This document shows, one piece after another, positions 55,793 to 64,000 of a DNA stretch of 64,000 nt. Origin of the DNA: Alitta virens. Taxonomy: Eukaryota; Annelida; Polychaeta; Phyllodocida; Nereididae. The translations under genes and the position numbers were made by a program. Below the pieces are notes generated by a model. It was not told where the DNA came from and searched no databases. It saw only the letters and a program-made list of their open reading frames with translations. The stretch lies in the NCBI GenBank assembly GCA_932294295.1, contig OW028583.1, positions 558,001-622,000 of the forward strand. Direction: 5' to 3'. The stretch's first letter is position 1. Each line of letters starts with the position of its first letter.

Positions 55793-57530
55793 AAGGTGCC
55801 ATTTGAATGAATTTTTAGAAATCATTTAAATTTATAACCCTACCCAAAAATACACACATATACTAAAAAATATATATATGAAATAAAGACATATATCCTA
55901 GAGACTCACCTATGTTCGGCTAAAACATTAATGACACATAAACTACTATATGGACATGGTGTTTTTCCATGTTTATGTATGAAACATTATTGATAAGAAT
56001 GGTTGGCATGTACAAAGAGATTTTAATAATCATGTGAAAGTATGCATGTAAAACAGCATGAAAAATATACTTTTTTAGTCAGATGTTTATGAGCATGACT
56101 ATCAATTCAACAGCATTATTTATTCATTACTTATCAAGCTGATCATTTCATGCAATGTTAAATCTGACAATCATTGTTCTGTACTGGAGATAGCTTTGAG
56201 AATATTAATCAATATGTATCGGCATATGAAAATCTTTTGTGCTTGGTGACAGATTATTCGATCTGCATAATAACATATTTCATATCAACATTGATGGCAA
56301 AATTATGTGTTAACTTTTAAATGTTGTCTTGAATATGAGATGATAATTTAATTCATTTAAATGACATTCATTGTCTAATTTTTCACAAAAATATTCGCAA
56401 AATGGTGATATGATAATAATGTCTTTTTTTAGCAAGAGATTATGTTATTAATTGTATTATTATCATTATTTCATTTCCATTTACAAAATCATATCATGCC
56501 CTTTGAATTCTAGGAAATTTGAATCATATTTTGAACATATTTAGTACTCAAATGAAACATATTTAGCACTTTACAAATATAATAAGATAGATAAATAGAT
56601 AGTGGATAGGCAGATGGATAGGTAGATAGATAGATAGTTAAGAAATATTTTTAGATGCGGAATTTACTGTATAATACCCAAAGTTTCGACACTTTACAAA
56701 TAATAATTAAAAAAACGATATTATTTGAATTTTGTTTTTATGGCAATGTATTTTAATAAGAAATTTAATAAGAAATAACAATTGTATTTCAAAATGTATT
56801 TCTACAGATCTTTTCTTTCAAATTGACATATTCCTGGAAGTGCCCCCCCCCCCCTCTCAACTGTGCAATAACCATGATTTTTGGTAACTAGTTTTACCTC
56901 AATTAACTCCTAGGAGGTCATAAATTTGCATACCTAATGTATTATTGCTCATTTTTATGACATTGGCTATTGATAATTATGACACAGATGAATTGGGTCC
57001 TTCAATTTATAACATGGCTCCTGTGACAATGAAATTATGGGTTGTCAATCAATTCTTTGATTATATTAGGACAGGCGAAAACTCATCAATATTTCATAAG
57101 GAAAACTAGGTAGAAGGAGATATATTACACAAATGACATTATCTGACATGTTAATATCTATCAATGCCTGGGGCTGTTTTATAGCTTAGTTGTGATACAT
57201 GTCATATAGCATGTGATTATAGGACCCACTAACATCAATATTTTCATGTAATAAACATGTGTGCTGATGACAAATAACAATAAACAGCCTCTCAATTGTA
57301 GCTCTAAATGGAATTATTAAACTACTGCATATTTAATGTTAACATGTAGGGCAGGGGGTGGGGAGCTGGCATTCTAAACTTTAAATGATATAACAGGCAG
57401 GTTCAAAAGTTTGGGAACTCAGCTATTTATTATTAAAAGCCATGCTAGTGGTTGATTGTGTCTAAAAATTAATATGACAACTGAAAATAATGCAACTGCA
57501 AAAGATATCCATTGAAAGTAATGTAATTAT
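55793..57530. other. Unassigned AT-rich stretch
   Basis: A weak GATA run at about 56583-56640 and a C run near 56842. No gene or larger repeat seen. Confidence 0.45.
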
Positions 57531-57534
57531 TAAA

Positions 57535-57623
57535 CTGACTGACTGGTTGACTGGCTGACTGGCTGACTGGTTGACTGGCTGACTGGTTGACTGGCTGAAT
57601 GACTGACTGGCTGACTGGTTAAC

Positions 57624-57677
<54 letters not shown>

Positions 57678-57965
57678 CTAGATAGATAACTAGATAACTT
57701 GATAGATAAATAGATAGATAAATAGTTAGAGAGATTGATTGATATGACTGACTGACTGACTGACAGGCTGACTAGCTGACTGGTTAACAGATAGATAGAT
57801 AGATAGATATAAATAATACTATGACTGACTGGCTGACGTACTGGCTGACTGACTGACTGACTGGCTGACTGGCTGACTGGTTAACAGATAGATAGATAGA
57901 TAGATAGATAGATAAATAGATAGAGAGATTGATTGATATGACTGACTGACTAACTGACTAACAAT
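57535..57965. repeat. Compound (GACT)n / (GATA)n block
   Basis: Alternating GACTGGCT and GATAGATA runs. The module 'GACTGACTGGTTAACAGATA' occurs three times, so the block itself was duplicated. Confidence 0.93.
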
Positions 57966-57969
57966 CTAA

Positions 57970-58820
57970 CTAACATTACTGTAAGTGTAAATATTACGAA
58001 ATTCTTTAGCTTCTTCTGCTAAGAAATTAATCAGATTTCAGTTTTTATTTCTGCAAGAATCTGCTCTCATAAACCTTCACTTACTGTGTGGAGCTCTGCT
58101 GGGGCTACTTTTCATGGACATCTGATGCAATTAGGAGAAAATCCTCCCTGGGAATACAGAATTACATGGATGTAGTAACTGAGACATTTTGCAGAACACT
58201 TTACTCATTCCTGAGGGATGTGTTTTTGCTTGCTACATAAATATCATTAACACTGAACTGGTTGTCAATAAAATCACACAGAAAATATGTCTTAACCAAA
58301 TTAATGTAGATATTGCTAACTTTCCACCATAAACTGCAGTGAAAATATAGTTAAACAGCTGTGATATTAGATTAGTACACAAGTGTACATGATAGTAAAG
58401 GATGCTATTTATAGAATGTCCATTTATATTGGCAATAACTGGCTTTAGAGGGCTGATCTTTCTCCAGTTAAATAACCCACTTTCGGATCATCCACCTTCC
58501 AATATCATTTGAAAGTCAAAAGCTCTCGTACAGGGCAACTTTAATCAAATTCGGACACTCTAAAAATAGAAACACATAATTGGGGGAAATTGAACACAAC
58601 TGGGAAAATGCGTGACACACGCCGAACAATCGAAGCCATTCAAAAACACACGAACTTCTGGCACAAATTATTAGCGAAAACATCCTGTCAAAACATCACA
58701 AAATGGCGGCTCGGTGTGCCAATAATCTTCTCTCAAGCGCCATGTCAAATTATTTAATTAGAAAACATTTTTTCAATCCATCAGATTTGATGCACATTTA
58801 AAGTGTAGCTGATTTGTATT
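57970..58820. other. Unassigned stretch
   Basis: Nothing recognised apart from a weak repeat F-like motif near 58430. Confidence 0.4.
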
Positions 58821-58825
58821 TGTTT

Positions 58826-58990
58826 TCTATGCTGAGGCAAGTAAAACACCCCCCCCCCCCTCCCTCCACCCATGGGTACATATATCACATGGTGAGGACT
58901 CCAAGCAGCGGCCCTCTCATCTCATCATTACGTCTGCCTGCAGCTGGTCATATGAGCTGACTAAGCTACAGACTTAGTGGCATTGAAACA
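58826..58990 (+). mobile_element. SINE B body copy
   Basis: TCTATGCTGAGGCAAGTAAA through GCTACAGACTTAGTGGCATT, with a C run expanded inside. Confidence 0.75.
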
Positions 58991-59253
58991 TTGACACAGA
59001 ATAATTGCCAAGGTAACTCTGCTGGCTGGCTGGTGTCATCTTGGCATTCAGGAAACATAGTATTTTCGTCATATTCTGACATGATGGTGTCATATATATA
59101 CATTATTGGGTGATGTCATGCTCATGACCACAGCCAATGTACTTAATGATATCAATAACATCTCAAAGATGCACCATTGCAATCTAAAAGCATGTTTATT
59201 CAGTAGGGTACTTAAGCAGCCTTTAATGCATTGTATGTAAAGAAAATAATCTT

Positions 59254-59587
59254 GTCTTGAATAGTCTTTTCACTGAGCAGCCCTGAATTTAGCAAGACAT
59301 AAGTGTTTCCTCTCCTCTTATTACTCATTTTGCTTTTCAGACATAGAAGATAATCACTGACTCGTTCAATAAATATAACTTTCTCAGAAAAATAACAAAA
59401 ATCAACTGAATGATAAAGTGTCAAATATACATTAAAATGCACTAAAAATACTGCTGCTTGGATGCACTTTGCTTCAGCCAATCACAGCCAAGGGCGGGAA
59501 AATTTTCAGCCAATAGGATTGCAGTATTCTGTCATAGCAACCTGGTGGAAATACAGAGAACTTTGCTTGAAAATCCACTATTAAACA
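59254..59587 (+). repeat. Repeat E copy
   Basis: Begins CTTTTCACTGAGCAGCCCTG and ends near GAAAATCCACTATTAAAC. About 330 bp shared with 60783-61090 and, inverted, 31297-31612. The open frame across it has no known family. Confidence 0.82.
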
Positions 59588-59817
59588 TCAAGCAATTAAT
59601 TGAGTCTTCCTGAATATATACTGCTTCTTTAAGCTGTAACAAAACAGCTTATCCAGAGTCTATCTATCTTGGTGCAACTTAGATAATTCTAAGCTTGGCA
59701 AAAATAAAAAAATAATAAAAATTAATTAATTATTATGTCATGCTATCAGACTTCAAAAATCTTTATCACGCTTAAGTAGCTTAGAGTTAGTTTTTAATTT
59801 GATTAATGTAATGACTA

Positions 59818-59978
59818 TGTGTACTTAGTGTCTAAGCTGAGGCAAGTAAAACACCCCACTCATGGGGTAAATGTGTAAAATGGTGTGGACTCCAATCAGC
59901 CTTATCATCTCATCATTACGTCTGCCTCTGGCAGCTGGTCATATAAGCTGACTAAACTGCAGACCAGTGGTACTATAA
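59818..59978 (+). mobile_element. SINE B body copy
   Basis: TGTACTTAGTGTCTAAGCTG through TGACTAAACTGCAGACCAGT. Confidence 0.75.
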
Positions 59979-60021
59979 CATTGAAAACATTGAAATGTAA
60001 TTTGGTTTCATAGATAAGATT

Positions 60022-60172
60022 GGAGAGGAGAGGAGAGGAGAATAGAGGAGACGAGAGCAGAGGAGAATAAAGTAGAGTAGTGGAGAGGAGAGGAGAGGAG
60101 AGGAGAGGAGAATAGAGGAGAATAGAGGAGAATAGAGGAGAATAGAGGAGACGAGAAGAGATGAGATGAGAT
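60022..60172. repeat. (GAGGA)n purine-rich block
   Basis: Units of GAGAGGAGAATAGAG; almost entirely purine on the plus strand. Confidence 0.93.
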
Positions 60173-60179
60173 TAACTTA

Positions 60180-60780
60180 ACCATTGCCTGTGAGAGCCAA
60201 TTTATTTACCAAAATAAATTTTGGTTTATCGGAAATAATATGACAAATATCGTTAGAAACACCCTCATTTTGCACGAATACACGATTAAGGCAAAGACAT
60301 GATGAGTGAAGAGGGCACCATTTAAGGACATGAACGACCCTACAATTAATGTCAGCATCACCCCAACCTGGGCATAATTCTTCATAAAGGGCCTCCCTCG
60401 CTGGGAGTATTATTTCTCTGGTGTCAGAGGTGCCACCCACGCCAGCCATAGTTTATGGGAGTTTCTATAAACTTATTATGCAGGTGGGCATCTCATGGGA
60501 GCTGATGCAAGTTAACTACATATGGCACTAAAGGTGTGGGTGGCAGTGCAGCGCCCTGCAGAACTTATATTACAATTTATTGACAGTGTATTTTAAAGGA
60601 GTGAAACTGCCTTAATAACTTAATTGATGCTATCCTTAAATTCAGTTATACTTAAAGGTGTCACTACCTTAGGCATTCTGCTCCAGTTATTTCACAGAGA
60701 TACAGAAATTTGATGAAGATATTTTGGTTCAAACTGCTTAATATGGTAACCATGTTCCCCTCCTACATACACATTTGAAT
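60180..60780. other. Unassigned stretch
   Basis: The open frame at 60177-60449 (minus) has no recognisable family. Confidence 0.35.
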
Positions 60781-60782
60781 AA

Positions 60783-61090
60783 TAGAGTATTTTCACTGAG
60801 CAGCCCTGAATTCAAAAGGACATAAGTCTTTCTTCTCCTCTTATTACTCATTTTGTTTGTCAGACATAGTAGGTCATAACTAACTGATTACATAAAAATA
60901 ATTTTCTCTGGGAAATAACAGAAATCAACTAAATGATAAGATGTCAAATATGCATTTAAATCAACTGCTGTTAGGATGCACTTTGCTTCGGCCAATCGCA
61001 GTCAAGGGTGGGAACATTTTCAGTGAATGGGATTGCAGTATTCTGTCATAGCCACCTGGTGGAAATACAGAGAACCTTCCGCAATCATTT
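60783..61090 (+). repeat. Repeat E copy
   Basis: Begins TATTTTCACTGAGCAGCCCT and ends near GAGAACCTTCCGC; same orientation as 59254-59587. Confidence 0.8.
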
Positions 61091-61682
61091 AAACAAACTT
61101 CAGTTAAAAGCTTGTAAATTATGAATTGTCCAGGCATACATTGATGACGTCATTAGATACCATGGCTTCTGTCACGTGGACAGCTGGTCAGTCACGTGAT
61201 AAATGGATGACTCTGATTGGCTGACAAGGCCAGGTGTGTTGAACAAAGCAATCATCTGTGATGTCACTGGGGTAATTTATTTGAAGGATGTCATACAGCA
61301 TTTTGACCTCAATGAATAAATAGCCCTCTTTGCATCAATTATGATCCAGCTCTCATTCTAAAGTTATCAATCATCCTTCAAACAATGAGTAAGTCAGGAA
61401 GTTGGGGAGGAAGTGTCCTACTGACAATGCATTATGGGCCTTGAGCGCAAACTCTCTTGTTATAAGATTACCGGAAACCATTCATCATTTTGTTATGTGC
61501 TACTGCAATCCACCAGATGGCAGCTCTGTGGCTTAGTGCTTGCGCCAGACAATAGATGGCGTCCTGGTTCTAGCACAACGAGATAATGAGATATCAACAA
61601 TGAAAAATCGTCCACTTGTAGAATATACAAAGTCATCATGTCTAGTGGGGATATTTCTACTGTACAATTCACTAAGTCTCTT

Positions 61683-61878
61683 GGGGCGGGGCCTGGCTCA
61701 GTAGTAGTGCACTGGACTTCCAACCACTGGGTCACGCGTTCGGTTCCCGGTTTAGCCTAATATAAGTTGGATGGCTGTTTCATCCATCATCGCATTGCCA
61801 TTGTCCCTGTCTGTCCTTATTAGCCCAACAGGTGCAGAAATACAAGACGTAAAGCCCTAATCACACACACAACACACA
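61683..61878 (+). mobile_element. SINE A copy 17, diverged
   Basis: Head GGGGCGGGGCCTGGCTCAGT with several substitutions; short CA tail. Target duplication AAGTCTCTT at 61674-61682 and 61879-61887. Confidence 0.9.
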
Positions 61879-61989
61879 AAGTCTCTTCAACTGTTACTAT
61901 CCGGAGCTACCTGAAGCTACAGGGAGCCAGAACAAGCCATAACTAGCTGGAGACACCTAATATTAAATTTAAATGTATTTTTTATCGTT

Positions 61990-62290
61990 CGTTAAACTGC
62001 TCAAGCAGTCTCCACCAACTTTACAATTACACCCTCGGCAGGCCTGTTCAAGCATGAGCCTTTCTCAACTCCCCGAGAAGTATACAGCCGGGCAGCCGTC
62101 GCCAGCGCACACACAGACTAAACACTCTACAATCGCCATCTCTGCCTATAGCCAAGTACCCATTTCCACCTGGGTGGAGTGAAGCAGTGGTTCAAGGAAG
62201 ATCTGCTCAGTTCTTCCATGTCATGGCTGGGTTTGAACCCATGACCATGCGCATACTAGTCCAACACCTTATCCACTGGGCCACAACACC
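61990..62290 (-). mobile_element. SINE C copy with tRNA-like head
   Basis: On the minus strand from 62285: A-box-like TGGCCCAGTGG, then B box GGTTCAAACCC, then a body ending in CTTGAACAGGCCTGCC. Same family as 54870-55140. Confidence 0.78.
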
Positions 62291-62484
62291 ACAGTAATAT
62301 TCTCAATTAAAGTTCCACATTGGCATAAAATGTGAAAAATAACTTAATTATGAAGTGGATTGTGTAGAATCAGAATTTAACAAATATATACGTTTCAATC
62401 ATGAAGAGCATCTTCCACTAGACAGATATAGCTAGATCGCTAGGTTTAGTGGCAGGTAGCAAGGTGTTTAAATAGTAGTATAGC

Positions 62485-62524
62485 TCAGCCTAGCTCAGTT
62501 TAGCTCAGTCTAGCTCAGTTTAGT
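62485..62524. repeat. Short 10-bp satellite stretch
   Basis: Four to five units of CTCAGTTTAG/CTCAGTCTAG, same as 36151-37182. Confidence 0.85.
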
Positions 62525-63340
62525 TTATAAAAGACCGTACATATAATATGAGTCGAACTGTATGTTATTCAGAATTATCTCAGATTCTGTTGTTGTAAAG
62601 TGCAAACAGATGTAATGATGAACTGCTAAGGCTAAGAGTCCACACCACCCATAAAACTCCCCAACAGTAGATATTTTGCATGCTTCAGTGAAGACAATAA
62701 AAAGAAATATTTTTTTAAACTAAAAATTCTAATAGTTACTAAATTTTACGATGTTTATGAAGTTTTAAATTATACAAGTTGAAATTCTAACTGTGGCGCA
62801 TTATATTATCTTTTAAAACTTACATAATTGCAACAGGTTTTAACAATGAAGAAATCAATTCTTTTTTAGTCTCAAACTTCGATGAAAACTGGCTAGAAAC
62901 ACACAGGTGCAGATGAAAACAAAACAATAAAACGAATCATGCACCTATTGACACTGACTTTACTGGAAACTGACATTTAAGTCTTAATGCCAGAGAACCA
63001 ATCAAATGAAAAATTACCCAGAAGTCATTATGTTAACATGTATGCAGTCTGCATGATCTATTCCTGATTATATTTTATGGCCAACTGTCAACAGACCATC
63101 AATAATTCTGTCTGTTGACAAAAAAATGGCACCATAGTCTAGATATAATATTATGTAAAATAGCACGTTTGAAATATACATTGAGGTGAATAATAAAGTA
63201 CCTAATTGTGTTTATGTTGCTAATTAAGTGAATTAAATCATGTTACTGGAAAATAATATTTGCTAATTTGTGTTTTGTTGTTTTCATATACAGGAAATAC
63301 AGTGTTACTTCGATATATTAAGATTATCAACACATTTTCC
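62525..63340. other. Unassigned AT-rich stretch
   Basis: Nothing recognised. Confidence 0.4.
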
Positions 63341-63342
63341 TG

Positions 63343-63710
63343 GCCGTTATAGTGAGGTGTTCTTAATAAAGAGGTATACTAAAATGCTGAGAATAAAGCA
63401 GGTACAGAAATGTTAGTTTTACAGTGAAACCTCGCTATTAAAATCAGTCATATTCCAATATTAATTGTTTAATAAACTTTTATCTTATATCTTAATGCAA
63501 ATTGTACTGTTCTTAATAGTGAGGTGGTCTTAATAGAGAGGTGGTATACAATGGCAAAAATACACCTGGGTATTAAAATGAATTGTCTTAATGGTGAGGT
63601 GGTCTTTTTAACGGGGCTTCAGTATTGAAGTAACCAAATTTACAGTAAACTTCACTATTATGGACACTATTATGCATATTTTTTTGGTCGTATGAGTGAG
63701 GTGGTTGTAT
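63343..63710. mobile_element. pogo-like MITE cluster carrying 17-bp motifs
   Basis: One unit runs from CAGTGAAACCTCGCTATTAA (63422) to TTTTTAACGGGGCTTCAGTA (63604-63624), whose ends are imperfect inverses. Inside are GTTCTTAATAGTGAGGTGGT and related units. Partial units flank it on both sides. Confidence 0.65.
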
Positions 63711-64000
63711 AGAGAGGGAAAATACAATGGCAAAATACATTTTGGGTAAAAAAAAGTTACCTTAGAACACATCATAAAATGCATGCAACTGATCCTAGCA
63801 TGTACAATGAGTTTTGGGATTTACACTTCATCAATTATTGAATTAGAAACTCACTCTATATTAGTTGCAAATTAGTTGCAATTTCTGCTAATACACTTGG
63901 TCACAATCCCTTCATAATGTGTTCACAGTTGAAAGCAATACTCTCCCAACATGGGACAACTTTACATCAGTTTTGACACATTATGAATTGCAATTCCAAA

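Overview
The window is animal nuclear DNA. It is AT-rich, repeat-laden and intron-rich, and it shows no bacterial-type operons. It holds one gene I can reconstruct with confidence: a complete minus-strand gene for a Cys-loop, ligand-gated anion channel subunit of the glycine receptor-like / GABA-A-like / glutamate-gated chloride channel group. The coding part runs from the start codon at 19329 down to the stop at 6766-6768. It has nine coding exons (89+131+65+233+83+132+153+239+183 nt = 1308 nt, 435 residues plus stop), and every exon joins in phase. The gene structure, the tRNA-derived SINEs and the repeat content fit a marine invertebrate. I cannot name the phylum.

The most interesting part of the gene is exon 5, which encodes the signature Cys-loop. 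It is present twice in tandem (11586-11668 and 11435-11517). Both copies are exactly 83 bp, both have canonical splice sites, and only 68 nt separate them. The copies differ at 21 of 83 nucleotides but at only 4 of 27 residues. Joint inclusion would shift the frame, so this looks like a mutually exclusive exon pair that swaps the Cys-loop. The M2 pore segment has an unusual Leu at the 6' position, and the start of the M2-M3 exon has degenerate partial copies in the preceding intron that carry decoy 3' splice sites.

Layout. 1-6765: flank downstream of the gene, with a 58-bp minisatellite split by a retroposon, a CRE-rich inverted-repeat element and two palindromic MITEs. 6766-19365: the receptor gene, whose introns carry a Tigger/pogo-like element with nested SINE and MITE, two MITEs bracketing exon 4, a 42-bp minisatellite, SINEs and a duplicated block. 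19366-64000: about 45 kb with no recognisable gene. It is a mosaic of a CA-tailed tRNA-derived SINE (family A, 17 copies in the window as a whole), a second tRNA-derived SINE (family B), a third (family C), a palindromic MITE, a ~330-bp unknown dispersed repeat (family E), LINE 3' remnants, large simple-repeat blocks, and satellites of 10, 13, 14, 17, 22 and 195 bp.

Family letters A-G are my own labels, defined by copies aligned by eye within this window. No database comparison was possible.
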